From an uncultured Alphaproteobacteria bacterium (GTDB taxonomy: Bacteria; Pseudomonadota; Alphaproteobacteria; Rhizobiales; Beijerinckiaceae), in contig CALKHP010000015.1 of the NCBI GenBank assembly GCA_937988775.1, forward strand, positions 62,001 to 126,000: 64,000 nt of DNA, given 5' to 3'. Positions 41,161 to 49,486 of this stretch are shown one piece after another; within the stretch, counting starts at the first letter, position 1; each line of letters begins with the position of its first letter. The notes under the pieces are model-generated. The model worked only from the letters and a program-made list of their open reading frames with translations. It was not told where the DNA came from and searched no databases. The position numbers and the translations under genes were made by a program.

Positions 41161-41220
41161 AATCCTTGGAGTAATTCTTGAGACAATTCTTGGGGCAATC
41201 CTTGGGGCCGATCCTTGGGC
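41161..41220 (-). repeat. 12-bp tandem repeat in the CLC leader (SD-like array)
   Basis: Five copies of a 12-bp unit, plus-strand consensus AATCCTTGGGGC, lie just upstream of the ATG of the CLC gene. On the minus strand each reads near GCCCCAAGGATT, so the AAGGA (three copies) or AAGAA (two copies) repeats every 12 nt, and the last copy is the ribosome site of the gene. Confidence 0.8.
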
Positions 41221-41335
41221 GCACGTGCGGCGCCGCGCGGGTTGCGCCGTCGAATCTGCTGGCTGAGCCCGTGCAGATATATCGTGTGACGACATATTAC
41301 AACGTCGATCGACGCTTGAGCGGGGGAGGGTGACA

Positions 41336-41788
41336 TTGACCGGGGATAATGGCTCGAAAGCACAGCGATCCTTGACGCTGCGCGACTATCAGGCGCTTTC
41401 CAACCTGCGCTACGCCCTGCGCCGCTTCCTGGCCTTCAGCACCGTCGCCGCGCAGCAGGCCGGCCTGCCGGCGCGCCAGCATCAGGCGCTGCTCGCCATC
41501 AAGGGCAAGCAGACCGATGGGCCGATGACGATCGGCGCCCTGGCCGAGCGGCTGCTGATCGCGCCTCATTCCGCGACCGAACTCGTCGGGCGGCTGGTCA
41601 AGGCCGGGCTGGTGGTGCGCAGCGACGATGCCAACGACCGCCGCAAGCAGGCCCTGAGCCTGACCGATAGTGCCGAGGCGATCCTGCAATCGCTGACTCT
41701 GGCGCACCTGCATGAAATCAGGGAGATTGCCCCGGTGCTGATGGAGGTGTTGCCGGCCCTCGACCCGGGGAAGCCGCCGCCGGCATAG
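41336..41788 (+). CDS. MarR family transcriptional regulator
   Basis: Winged-helix regulator of the MarR family, about 150 residues. The wHTH spans about 45-110 with LRYALRRFLAFSTVAA before it, GPMTIGALAERLLIAPHSATELVGRLVKAGLV as recognition helix, and RSDDANDRRKQALSLTDSAEAIL as the wing. I favour TTG 41336: GGAGGG lies 5 nt upstream, whereas the GTG at 41330 would overlap that site. It is followed by an iron ADH and an SDR gene and is divergent from CLC; it may control either. Ligand unknown. Confidence 0.85.
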   Translation: MTGDNGSKAQRSLTLRDYQALSNLRYALRRFLAFSTVAAQQAGLPARQHQALLAIKGKQTDGPMTIGALAERLLIAPHSATELVGRLVKAGLVVRSDDANDRRKQALSLTDSAEAILQSLTLAHLHEIREIAPVLMEVLPALDPGKPPPA

Positions 41789-41887
41789 CCTGATCGGTTT
41801 CATCACGGCAGCGAATTGGCTTCCCGTCCGGCCACGTATTATTGCGGATGCCAACCAGGCACGAATACAGACGGGGAGCAGCAGCCG

Positions 41888-43018
41888 ATGGCGATGATTT
41901 CTTACCTCACGACGATCCGCTTCGATGTCGGCGCGATCAAGCATCTGGTCGAGGATATGGGCGCCGCCGGCATCACGCGACCGTTGCTCGTCACGGATAA
42001 GGGGCTCTCCAAAACCGGCATGGCCGCGCGCATCCTCGAGTTGCTGCCGGCCAAGGACAAGACGCCGGTTTTCGACGACACGCCGTCGAACCCGACCGAA
42101 ACCGCGGCGGATGCGGCGCTGGCGCTCTATCGCGCGCATGATTGCGACGGGCTGATCGCACTCGGCGGCGGCTCGCCGATGGACCTCGCCAAGGCGGTCG
42201 GGCTGCTCGCGACCCATCCCGGTCCGTTGCGCCAATATGCCATGGTGATGGGCGGCGTCGCCAAGATCACCGACAAGGTCGCGCCGGTGCTGGCCATCCC
42301 GACCACGTCGGGCACCGGCAGCGAGGTCGGCCGCGCATCGCTGATGAGCTTCAATGACGGCCGCAAATTCGCAATCGTCAGCCCGCATCTGATCCCGCGC
42401 CGCGCGATCTGCGACCCCGAACTGACCTATGACCTGCCGGTCGGCCTGACGGCCGCGACCGGCATGGATGCGCTGACGCATGGCATCGAGTGCTTCATCT
42501 CGGGCGTCGAGAACCCGCCGGCCGGCGCCATCGCGCTCGACTGCGCCGTGCGCGCCGCCAGCCATATTGAGCGCGCCGTCCAGAACGGCAAGGACAAGCA
42601 AGCGCGCTGGGAAATGATGATGGCCTCGATGATGGGCGCCATGGCCTTCCAGAAGGGGCTTGGCGCCGTGCATGGCCTGTCGCACGCGCTCGGCGGCCGC
42701 AAGGAGGTGAGCTTCCATCACGGTACGCTCAACGCCGTGCTGCTGCCGGCGGTGCTGCGCTACAATGCCGGCGCGGTCGGCGATAAATACGCGACGCTGG
42801 CGCGCTGGCTGAACATTCCCGCCACGCTCGGCATTGACGGCTTCATTGCGCAATTGAACGAGCGCCTCGGCATGCCGAAGGGGCTCGGCGCCATGGGCAT
42901 GCGCGCCGAATGGTCGGCCGAGGTCGCCGCCAATGCGATGGAGGATCACGCGACGCAGACCAACCCGCGCAAGCCGACGGTCGCCGAGTACCAAGCCCTG
43001 CTTGCCGAGGCGATGTGA
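41888..43018 (+). CDS. Iron-containing alcohol dehydrogenase
   Basis: Group III metal-dependent alcohol dehydrogenase, 376 residues. The NAD binding segment is LIALGGGSPMDLAKAVGLLA near 94, and the metal ligands are in GMDALTHGIECF near 190 and GLGAVHGLSHALGGR near 256, with FHHGTLNAVLLP as the last His. The PSNPTE motif follows the family. ATG 41888 is preferred (GGGGAG about 8 nt upstream). The physiological substrate, for example a hydroxy acid or short alcohol, is unknown. It follows the MarR gene by 99 bp and is 1 bp before the SDR gene, so the two enzymes are co-transcribed. Confidence 0.9.
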   Translation: MAMISYLTTIRFDVGAIKHLVEDMGAAGITRPLLVTDKGLSKTGMAARILELLPAKDKTPVFDDTPSNPTETAADAALALYRAHDCDGLIALGGGSPMDLAKAVGLLATHPGPLRQYAMVMGGVAKITDKVAPVLAIPTTSGTGSEVGRASLMSFNDGRKFAIVSPHLIPRRAICDPELTYDLPVGLTAATGMDALTHGIECFISGVENPPAGAIALDCAVRAASHIERAVQNGKDKQARWEMMMASMMGAMAFQKGLGAVHGLSHALGGRKEVSFHHGTLNAVLLPAVLRYNAGAVGDKYATLARWLNIPATLGIDGFIAQLNERLGMPKGLGAMGMRAEWSAEVAANAMEDHATQTNPRKPTVAEYQALLAEAM

Positions 43019-43019
43019 C

Positions 43020-43817
43020 ATGCCCGCTGTGAATGCATCCGCGCCCAAGGTCGCGCTCGTCACCGGCGCGGCGCGCGGCATCGGCCTCGCCGCCGCCCGG
43101 CGCTTCCTCGCCGAGGGCTGGCGCGTCGCGCTGCTCGATATCGATGGCGACAATCTGAACCGGGCCGTGGCCGGGCTGAACGAGCCCGAGCGCACGCTTG
43201 GTGTGACCTGCGATGTTTCGGACGCGGCCGGCGTCGCCGCCGCGATGGCGGCCGTCGCCGCGCGTTTCGGCCGGCTCGATGCGCTGGTCAACAATGCCGG
43301 CGTCGCGGTGTTCAAGCCGCTGCTCGAAACCACGGACGAGGAATGGAACCGCGTGCTCGCCGTCAACCTGACCGGGCCGCTGCTGTGCACCAAGGCGGCG
43401 GCGCCGCTGATGCGCGAGCACGGCGGCGGCGCCATCGTCAACATCACCTCGATCTCGGGCGTGCGCGCCTCGACGCTGCGGGTCGCCTACGGCACCAGCA
43501 AGGCGGGCCTCGCCCACCTGACCAAGCAGATGGCGGTGGAACTGGCGGCGATCGGCATCCGCGTCAATGCCGTGGCGCCGGGGCCGGTCGAGACCGCGAT
43601 GGCCAAGGCGGTGCATACGCCGGAAATCCGTGCCGACTATCATGACGCGATCCCGCTCAACCGCTACGGGCTGGAGGAGGAACTCGCCGAGGCGATCTTC
43701 TTCCTGTGCGATGCGCGCTCGAGCTACATCACCGGGCAGGTGCTCGCCGTCGACGGCGGCTTCGAGGCGGCCGGCATCGGTCTCGCGACGCTGCGCGGCG
43801 AGAGGCGGAACGGGTAG
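43020..43817 (+). CDS. Short-chain dehydrogenase/reductase (SDR)
   Basis: Classical SDR oxidoreductase, 265 residues. The cofactor motif TGAARGIGLAAARRF is at 15-29, and the NNAG motif near 90. The catalytic Ser is in ITSISG near 143, and the Tyr-Lys pair is YGTSK near 160. ATG 43020 immediately follows the ADH stop, so translation is probably coupled. It probably oxidises or reduces a keto or hydroxy compound in step with the ADH. Identity of the substrate is unknown. Confidence 0.92.
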   Translation: MPAVNASAPKVALVTGAARGIGLAAARRFLAEGWRVALLDIDGDNLNRAVAGLNEPERTLGVTCDVSDAAGVAAAMAAVAARFGRLDALVNNAGVAVFKPLLETTDEEWNRVLAVNLTGPLLCTKAAAPLMREHGGGAIVNITSISGVRASTLRVAYGTSKAGLAHLTKQMAVELAAIGIRVNAVAPGPVETAMAKAVHTPEIRADYHDAIPLNRYGLEEELAEAIFFLCDARSSYITGQVLAVDGGFEAAGIGLATLRGERRNG

Positions 43818-43831
43818 AGGTCAATTCTCCA

Positions 43832-43972
43832 CCCTCATGCTGAGCTTGTCGAAGCATGGAGGATCTAGCGCCAGGCTGGATCATCCTTCGACAGGCTCAG
43901 GATGAGGCGGATTAAGGCGAGGCCCCCCCTCATCCCCTGCCGGGACCTTCTCCCGCAAGGGGAGAAGGAGAT
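43832..43972. repeat. Family D imperfect inverted repeat and a CCCTCATCCC element
   Basis: CCCTCATGCTGAGCTTGTCGAAGCATGGA (43832-43860) can pair with ATCATCCTTCGACAGGCTCAGGATGAGG (43880-43907), an imperfect version of the hairpin at 36375. Then follows a dispersed element with CCCTCATCCCCTGCCGGGACCTTCTCCC and GGGGAGAAGG (43926-43968), a sequence common in alphaproteobacteria. This gap between the SDR and DMT genes is 200 bp with no gene. Confidence 0.65.
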
Positions 43973-44017
43973 AATTCTGCTGGCTTTGGGCGCGAAAACG
44001 CCCGCGAGGGACACACC

Positions 44018-44986
44018 ATGTTGACGGGCATTCTCGCGGGGCTCGCCACCGGGGCGCTATGGGGGCTGACTTTCGTCGCGCCGCGCGTCGTCCAGCCCTT
44101 TACCGAACTCGACATTTCCATCGGCCGCTATGCCCTGTTCGGCATCCTGTCCTTCCTACTCATGCTGCATCCGCGTTTTCGCGCCGGCGGCATCAGCCGC
44201 GCGCGCATCGGCGCCGCGCTGATGCTCGGCGGCATCGGCTATGTCGGCTATTACCTTTGCGCCGCCTATGCGGTCGGCCTTGCCGGGCCGGCGATCCCGC
44301 CGCTGATCATCGGTGCGCTGCCGGTGCTGCTGGCGATCGTCGGCAACTGGCAGGATGGCGGCGTGCGCTGGCGCCGCCTGATCGTGCCGCTGGTGCTGAT
44401 CTTCGCCGGGCTGAGCGTGGTCAATCTCGGCACGCTCGACAGCGCGGCCACGCCCGAGGCGCGCTCGCGCATCCTGATCGGCGCGCTCTGCGCCTGCGCG
44501 GCGCTGGTGATCTGGATCATCTACGGCGTGTGGAATGCGCGCATCATGCGGGCCAGCAACCCGCCGGACGCGCTGGTCTGGACCGGATTGCAGGGGCTTG
44601 GTGCGCTGCTTTTCACCCTGCCGCTGTTCCCGGTCAGCTACGTGACGGGAGCCACCGCGCTGCCTGCCTATGGCTTTGGTTCGCCGGAGGGGCAGCGCTT
44701 CTTGATCTGGATCGCCATACTCGCCATCTTCGCGTCGTGGCTGGCGACCTGGTTCTGGGTCATCGCCTCGCGGCGCCTGCCGCTGGCGCTTTCCGCGCAA
44801 CTGATCGTGTCCGAGACGGTTTTTGCCTTGATCTATGGCTTTGTCTATGAGAGGCGCTGGCCCTATCACGCGGAATGGCTTGGCACGGGGTTGCTGATTG
44901 CCGGCGTCATTGCCGGTGTCGGGGTGTTTGCCCGCACCGAGCCTCGGCGTGATGCCAATGGCCGGCTTCAAGCCGGCGGTATATGA
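44018..44986 (+). CDS. DMT/EamA family transporter
   Basis: Ten-helix EamA-type exporter, 322 residues. The N-terminal helix starts MLTGILAGLATGALWGLTFVAP, with the typical ALWGLTF motif near residue 15. Repeats cover 5-135 and 150-300; the second ends with AQLIVSETVFALIYGFVYERRWP, the repeat-closing pattern. ATG 44018 has GAGGGAC upstream. Substrate unknown. It precedes the DAHP synthase gene on the same strand by 44 bp and may share its transcript, but this is not a known functional link. Confidence 0.86.
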   Translation: MLTGILAGLATGALWGLTFVAPRVVQPFTELDISIGRYALFGILSFLLMLHPRFRAGGISRARIGAALMLGGIGYVGYYLCAAYAVGLAGPAIPPLIIGALPVLLAIVGNWQDGGVRWRRLIVPLVLIFAGLSVVNLGTLDSAATPEARSRILIGALCACAALVIWIIYGVWNARIMRASNPPDALVWTGLQGLGALLFTLPLFPVSYVTGATALPAYGFGSPEGQRFLIWIAILAIFASWLATWFWVIASRRLPLALSAQLIVSETVFALIYGFVYERRWPYHAEWLGTGLLIAGVIAGVGVFARTEPRRDANGRLQAGGI

Positions 44987-45030
44987 TAAACGCCCGATTT
45001 CGTGGCTGAGGTCCGGGCAAGGAGTATGAG

Positions 45031-46437
45031 ATGACGAGCCCCGCAATGTCCAAGGCGCATTGGACCCCTTCGAGCTGGCGCGACAAGCCGATCGCCCAGG
45101 TTCCCACCTATCCCGACGCTGAAGCGCTCGGTGCGGTGGAGGCACAGCTTGCAAGGTTTCCGCCGCTGGTTTTTGCGGGTGAGGCGCGCAAGCTCAAACG
45201 GGCGTTGGGCAAAGTTTCCGTGGGCGAGGCGTTCCTGCTGCAAGGCGGCGACTGCGCCGAGAGCTTCGCGGAGCATTCGGCCGACCAGATCAGGGATTTT
45301 TTCCGCGTCTTCCTGCAGATGTCGGTCGTGCTCACCTTCGCGGCGGGCAGCCCGGTGGTCAAGGTCGGCCGTCTCGCCGGTCAGTTCGCCAAGCCGCGCT
45401 CGGCCCCGACCGAGACCGTCGACGGCGTGGAACTGCCAAGCTATCGCGGCGACATCATCAACGAGATCGACTTCTCGGTTGAAGCGCGCACGCCCGATCC
45501 GCGCCGGCAGATCGCGGCCTATCGGCAGTCGGCGGCGACGCTGAACCTGATCCGCGCCTTCGCGACCGGCGGCTATGCCAATCTCGACAACGCGCATCGC
45601 TGGATGCTCGGCTTCGTCAAGGATTCGCCCGCCTCGGGCCGCTACCAGGAGGTCGCCGACCGCATCACCGAGGCGCTCGGCTTCATGCGCGCCATCGGCC
45701 TCGATCCGGAGACGCATCCCGAGTTGCGCGCCACCGATTTCTACACCAGCCACGAGGCGCTGCTGCTCGGCTACGAGCAGGCGATGACGCGCGTCGATTC
45801 CACGACCGGCGACTGGTACGCCACCTCCGGCCACATGCTGTGGATCGGCGATCGCACGCGCCAGCCCGACCATGCCCATGTCGAGTATTTCCGCGGCATC
45901 CAGAACCCGGTCGGCCTGAAATGCGGTCCGAGCCTGACGCCGGACGGCCTGATCGGCCTGATCGACGCGATCAATCCGGCCAACGAGCCCGGCCGCCTGA
46001 CGCTGATCTGCCGCTTCGGCGCCGACAAGGTCGGCGAGCACCTGCCGGGCCTGATCCGGGCGGTCGAGAAGGAAGGCCGCAAGGTCGTGTGGTCGTGCGA
46101 TCCGATGCATGGCAACACCATCAAGGCGGCGTCCGGATACAAGACGCGGCCGTTCGATCGTATCCTTCAGGAGGTGAAGAGCTTCTTCGCCGTGCATGAG
46201 GCGGAAGGCACCATTGCCGGCGGCATCCATCTCGAGATGACCGGTAACAACGTCACCGAATGCACCGGCGGCGCGCGCGCCATTTCCGACGAGGATCTGC
46301 GCGACCGCTATCACACCTATTGCGACCCGCGCCTCAATGCGGAGCAGGCGATCGAGATGGCCTTCCTAGTCGCCGATCTGGTCAAGCGCGCGCGTCTGGC
46401 GCGCGGCCATTCGCGGCCGGCGGAAGCGGCCGAGTAA
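45031..46437 (+). CDS. Class II 3-deoxy-7-phosphoheptulonate synthase (DAHP synthase)
   Basis: First enzyme of the shikimate pathway, condensing PEP with erythrose-4-phosphate, 468 residues. The plant-type (class II) features are present: WRDKPIAQVPTYPD near 16, QGGDCAESF near 71, PSYRGDIINEIDF near 138, WSCDPMHGNTIKA near 355 and GGIHLEMTGNNVTECTGG near 395. The metal residues (Cys in GGDC, His in DPMHGN, Glu in HLEMTG) are visible. ATG 45031 with AAGGAG 6 nt upstream. It serves aromatic amino-acid supply. Confidence 0.95.
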   Translation: MTSPAMSKAHWTPSSWRDKPIAQVPTYPDAEALGAVEAQLARFPPLVFAGEARKLKRALGKVSVGEAFLLQGGDCAESFAEHSADQIRDFFRVFLQMSVVLTFAAGSPVVKVGRLAGQFAKPRSAPTETVDGVELPSYRGDIINEIDFSVEARTPDPRRQIAAYRQSAATLNLIRAFATGGYANLDNAHRWMLGFVKDSPASGRYQEVADRITEALGFMRAIGLDPETHPELRATDFYTSHEALLLGYEQAMTRVDSTTGDWYATSGHMLWIGDRTRQPDHAHVEYFRGIQNPVGLKCGPSLTPDGLIGLIDAINPANEPGRLTLICRFGADKVGEHLPGLIRAVEKEGRKVVWSCDPMHGNTIKAASGYKTRPFDRILQEVKSFFAVHEAEGTIAGGIHLEMTGNNVTECTGGARAISDEDLRDRYHTYCDPRLNAEQAIEMAFLVADLVKRARLARGHSRPAEAAE

Positions 46438-46517
46438 GCAAACGACCAAGCGGGGCAGGCGGTTTTCCGTCTGCTTCGCCGAGTCTTGTCGCGCAGGGTG
46501 CGTCCAGCGATATCTGG

Positions 46518-46564
46518 AGCCTCCTTCGAGACGCCGCCAGGGCAGCGCCTCAGGAGGAGGCTTA
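46518..46564. repeat. Imperfect hairpin between DAHP synthase and secreted-protein genes
   Basis: AGCCTCCTTCGAGACGCCG and CAGCGCCTCAGGAGGAGGCTT are near-complements around CCAGGG, forming an imperfect hairpin of about 17 bp per side. It lies 80 bp after the DAHP synthase stop and may serve as a transcript end. No T run follows. Confidence 0.45.
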
Positions 46565-46620
46565 AGAGATTCAAAACAAGCTCTTAAGCATGTTGCTTCA
46601 GATTTCGGTAACGCGCGCAT

Positions 46621-46636
46621 CGTTAAAATTCTAACG
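46621..46636. promoter_or_regulatory. Inverted repeat CGTTA-N6-TAACG upstream of a secreted-protein gene
   Basis: A small perfect inverted repeat CGTTA-AAATTC-TAACG sits 35 bp before the start of the 46671 gene in an AT-richer patch. It could be a regulator site or part of the promoter; no consensus could be confirmed. Confidence 0.3.
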
Positions 46637-46670
46637 GGTTTGGGAGGTTTCTCGATCCGGGAGAGCACCT

Positions 46671-46988
46671 GTGCGCATGTCATCCAGGTTCAATGAAATC
46701 GCCATCGCAGGTGCGACGGCCGCGTTGTTTGCCGGCATGATGGCAAGCGCTGCGCCGGCTCAGGCGCGCGATGGCTGGAACGGGGCGATCGCGGGCGGGG
46801 CCGCCGCCGGCATCATCGGCGGGCTGGCCGTGGGCGCGATGCTGAGCGGCGGACCGCGTCCGGTCTATGTCGAGCCGGAGCCGATCTATGTCGGGCCGCG
46901 CTATGAGCCGGCGTGCCATTTCGAGCGCCGCCGCGTCTGGATCGGCCCGTACGATTACACCTATCGCCGCGTCGAAATCTGCGACTGA
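46671..46988 (+). CDS. Small secreted Gly-zipper protein with paired Cys ends (paralog 1)
   Basis: Exported protein of 105 residues. The signal peptide ends near APAQA; it is followed by a Gly/Ala stretch, NGAIAGGAAAGIIGGLAVGAML, that may insert in or lie on a membrane, a Pro/Tyr-rich part, and a C-terminal block C-H-F-E-R-R-x-VWI-x-x-Y-x-Y-x-x-RRVEIC-D with a Cys at each end. A second gene of the same plan lies 234 bp downstream. GTG 46671 has GGGAGAG about 6 nt upstream; ATG 46677 is an alternative. Function unknown; the two Cys probably pair. Confidence 0.7.
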   Translation: MRMSSRFNEIAIAGATAALFAGMMASAAPAQARDGWNGAIAGGAAAGIIGGLAVGAMLSGGPRPVYVEPEPIYVGPRYEPACHFERRRVWIGPYDYTYRRVEICD

Positions 46989-47008
46989 ATGCGTTCAGAT
47001 TTTCTGTT

Positions 47009-47043
47009 CGGGATGGGCCGGTCAAGCCGGCCCTTGACGGTGG
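47009..47043. repeat. Family A palindrome
   Basis: GGGCCGG-tcaag-CCGGCCC with the usual flanks CGGGAT and TTGACGGTGG lies between the two paralogous secreted-protein genes. Confidence 0.7.
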
Positions 47044-47222
47044 AAAAGGCAGCGCATGGCTTTCCGCCGATTCCGTTCCGGAAAAGCTCGAGCGCGTCCG
47101 GAAAGCTGAATGGCGGCTTCCGTTTCCGTTCATCTTTGAGCCAGATTCACGATGCTAGATAAGCTCCGTCGAGGATGATCCGCCCAAGACGCGGACGTCC
47201 CCAAGTTTTGATGGAGGCGAAG

Positions 47223-47561
47223 ATGACTCGCTCTGTGATGAAGACGGTATTCGCTGCCGGCTTGGCGCTTGCCACCGTTGGCGCGACCATGGCCGCGACG
47301 ACTGGTTCGGCCGAGGCGCGCTGGCGCCACGGGCGCGGCTGGGGCGTCGGTGCCGGCATTATCGGTGGCCTCGCCGCCGGCGCGCTGATCGCGGGCGCCG
47401 CTCGCCCGGCCTATGGCTACGGCTACCCGGCCTATGGCGGCGGCTATCCGGTTTATGGTGAGCCGGCCTATGAATACGCGCCAAGCTGCTACATCCAGCG
47501 CCGCAAGGTCTGGATCGACGATTACCGCTGGACGGTCCGCCGCGTGCGCGTCTGCGAGTAA
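47223..47561 (+). CDS. Small secreted Gly-zipper protein with paired Cys ends (paralog 2)
   Basis: Exported protein of 112 residues, a paralog of the 46671 gene. Signal peptide to about GSAEA; then WGVGAGIIGGLAAGALIAG (Gly-zipper like), a Tyr/Pro/Gly-rich middle (YGYGYPAYGGGYPVYG), and the C-terminal block C-Y-I-Q-R-R-K-VWI-D-D-Y-R-W-x-x-RRVRVC-E. The two Cys ends and the RR-VWI core are shared with paralog 1. ATG 47223 has GGAGG about 7 nt upstream. Function unknown. A hairpin at 47604-47647 follows. Confidence 0.75.
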   Translation: MTRSVMKTVFAAGLALATVGATMAATTGSAEARWRHGRGWGVGAGIIGGLAAGALIAGAARPAYGYGYPAYGGGYPVYGEPAYEYAPSCYIQRRKVWIDDYRWTVRRVRVCE

Positions 47562-47603
47562 CTACGCCGGCGGCGACGGCCGTCGCGTTTCGCCTTCCTG
47601 AAC

Positions 47604-47647
47604 AAACGTCCCCGTGTCGCGGCTTGTTGCCTTGGCGCGGGGCGTTT
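47604..47647 (+). terminator. Hairpin after paralog 2, possible terminator
   Basis: AAACG-TCCCCG and CGGGG-CGTTT pair with one bulge across a loop of about 23 nt. Only a short T-rich tail (GCTTTGG) follows, so intrinsic termination is possible but weak. Confidence 0.35.
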
Positions 47648-47728
47648 GCTTTGGAAAGGACGTTGTCGGAAATGTGCTGTGCGCCATCCGTCTTTCACTT
47701 TGGCGCGACCTGCTCTAGATGATCGGCC

Positions 47729-49462
47729 ATGACCGAGACGTTCAGGCTGGCGCTCGCCCAGATCAACCCAATCGTTGGCGATATCGCCGCCAATCTCGCC
47801 AAGCTGCGCGAGGCGCGCGCCGAAGCCGCGCGCCAGGGCGCGGAACTGGTGATGTTCACCGAATTGTTCCTGGCGGCCTACCCGCCGGAAGATCTGGTGC
47901 TGAAGCCGGCCTTCGTCGATGCCTGCCGCGCCGCGCTCGAGGAGATCGCGCGCGATACCGCCGATGGCGGGCCGGGTGTGCTGGTCGGCCTGCCGTGGCA
48001 GGAGGGCGGCAAGGTCTATAATGCCTATGCCGCGCTCGATCAGGGTCGCATCACCGCCATCCGTTTCAAGCACGACCTGCCGAATTACGGCGTGTTCGAC
48101 GAGAAGCGCGTCTTCGCCGCCGGGCCGCTGCCGGGGCCGTTCTCCTTCCGCAACAAGCTGCGCATCGGCATGCCGATCTGCGAGGATATCTGGGGGCCGG
48201 AGCCGGTCGAATGCATCGCCGAGACCGGCGGAGACATCCTGCTGGTGCCGAACGGCTCGCCCTACGAGGGCGACAAGATCGACACGCGGCTCAACATCGC
48301 CGTGGCGCGCGTCACCGAAAGCGGCCTGCCGCTGGTCTATCTCAACCAGGTCGGCGGCCAGGACGAACTGGTGTTCGACGGCGCCTCGTTCGGCCTGAAC
48401 GCCGATGGCAGCCTCGCCTTCCAGTTGCCGGCCTTCGAGGAAGTCGTAGCCGTCGTCGACTGGCGGCGCGAGAGCCACGGCTGGGTATGCGCGCCCGGCC
48501 CGAAGGCGCTGGTCGTCGAGGGCGACGAAGCCGATTACGAGGCCTGCATGCTCGGCCTGCGCGATTATGTCGGTAAGAATCGCTTTCCCGGCGTGGTGCT
48601 CGGCCTGTCGGGCGGCATCGATTCTGCACTGTGCGCGGCGCTGGCCGTCGATGCGCTCGGGGCTGAGCGCGTGCATTGCGTGATGCTGCCCTATCGCTAC
48701 ACCACATCCGAGAGCCTGAAGGATGCCGAGGACTGCGCGCATGCGCTGGCGGTGCGCTACGACATCGTGCCGATTGCCGGTGCCGTCGAGGGGCTCGCCG
48801 CCGTGTTAGCGCCGCTTTTCGCCGGGCGTGAGCCCGACATCACCGAGGAAAACATGCAGAGCCGGGCGCGCGGCACGATCCTGATGTCGATCTCGAACAA
48901 GTTCGGCCCGATGGTCGTCACCACCGGCAACAAGAGCGAGATGTCGGTCGGCTACGCCACGCTCTATGGCGACATGAATGGCGGCTTCAACCCGATCAAG
49001 GATCTGTACAAGATGCAGGTCTTCCGGCTGTGCCACCTGCGCAACCGCTGGAAGCCGGCCTCGGCCAAGGGGCCGGACGGCGTAGTGATCCCGGAACATA
49101 TCATTAGCAAGCCGCCATCGGCCGAGTTGCGCGAGAACCAGACCGATCAGGACAGCCTGCCACCTTACGAGGTGCTCGACGACATCCTGCAATGCCTGGT
49201 CGAGAACGAGATGCGCGTCAGCGACATCGTGGCGCGCGGCCATGACCTCGACACCGTGAAGAAGGTCGAGCGGCTGCTTTACCTCGCCGAATACAAGCGC
49301 CGCCAGTCGGCGCCCGGCGTGAAGGTCACGCCGAAGAATTTCGGCCGCGACCGGCGCTACCCGATCGTCAACCGCTTTCGCGACGATGGCGCCGCACCCT
49401 TCAAGCCGGACCCGGCGCTCGGCCCCGATGCGGTGATGGCGCTCGGCGCGGCCGATATCTGA
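47729..49462 (+). CDS. nadE: Glutamine-dependent NAD+ synthetase
   Basis: Makes NAD+ from deamido-NAD using glutamine as ammonia source, 577 residues. The N-terminal nitrilase-like amidase domain (1-250) has the Glu-Lys-Cys triad in FTELFLAAY (Glu45), FKHDLPNYGVFDE and MPICEDIWGP. The C-terminal synthetase domain has the P-loop LGLSGGIDSALCAALA near 290 and the conserved TTGNKSEMSVGYATLYGDM near 398. ATG 47729 gives MTETFRLALAQINP, the normal start. It converges on a small unknown gene across 24 bp. Confidence 0.96.
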   Translation: MTETFRLALAQINPIVGDIAANLAKLREARAEAARQGAELVMFTELFLAAYPPEDLVLKPAFVDACRAALEEIARDTADGGPGVLVGLPWQEGGKVYNAYAALDQGRITAIRFKHDLPNYGVFDEKRVFAAGPLPGPFSFRNKLRIGMPICEDIWGPEPVECIAETGGDILLVPNGSPYEGDKIDTRLNIAVARVTESGLPLVYLNQVGGQDELVFDGASFGLNADGSLAFQLPAFEEVVAVVDWRRESHGWVCAPGPKALVVEGDEADYEACMLGLRDYVGKNRFPGVVLGLSGGIDSALCAALAVDALGAERVHCVMLPYRYTTSESLKDAEDCAHALAVRYDIVPIAGAVEGLAAVLAPLFAGREPDITEENMQSRARGTILMSISNKFGPMVVTTGNKSEMSVGYATLYGDMNGGFNPIKDLYKMQVFRLCHLRNRWKPASAKGPDGVVIPEHIISKPPSAELRENQTDQDSLPPYEVLDDILQCLVENEMRVSDIVARGHDLDTVKKVERLLYLAEYKRRQSAPGVKVTPKNFGRDRRYPIVNRFRDDGAAPFKPDPALGPDAVMALGAADI

Positions 49463-49486
49463 CCGGCTTCGCTTCCTGCCGCCACC

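Noticed and set aside
41297..43447. 716-residue open frame opposite MarR, ADH and SDR
   Set aside because: Spans three real genes on the other strand and has shadow composition.
46600..46670. CtrA-type TTAA-N7-TTAA site
   Set aside because: The sequence CGTTAAAATTCTAACG is a short palindrome with the wrong spacing for a CtrA box.
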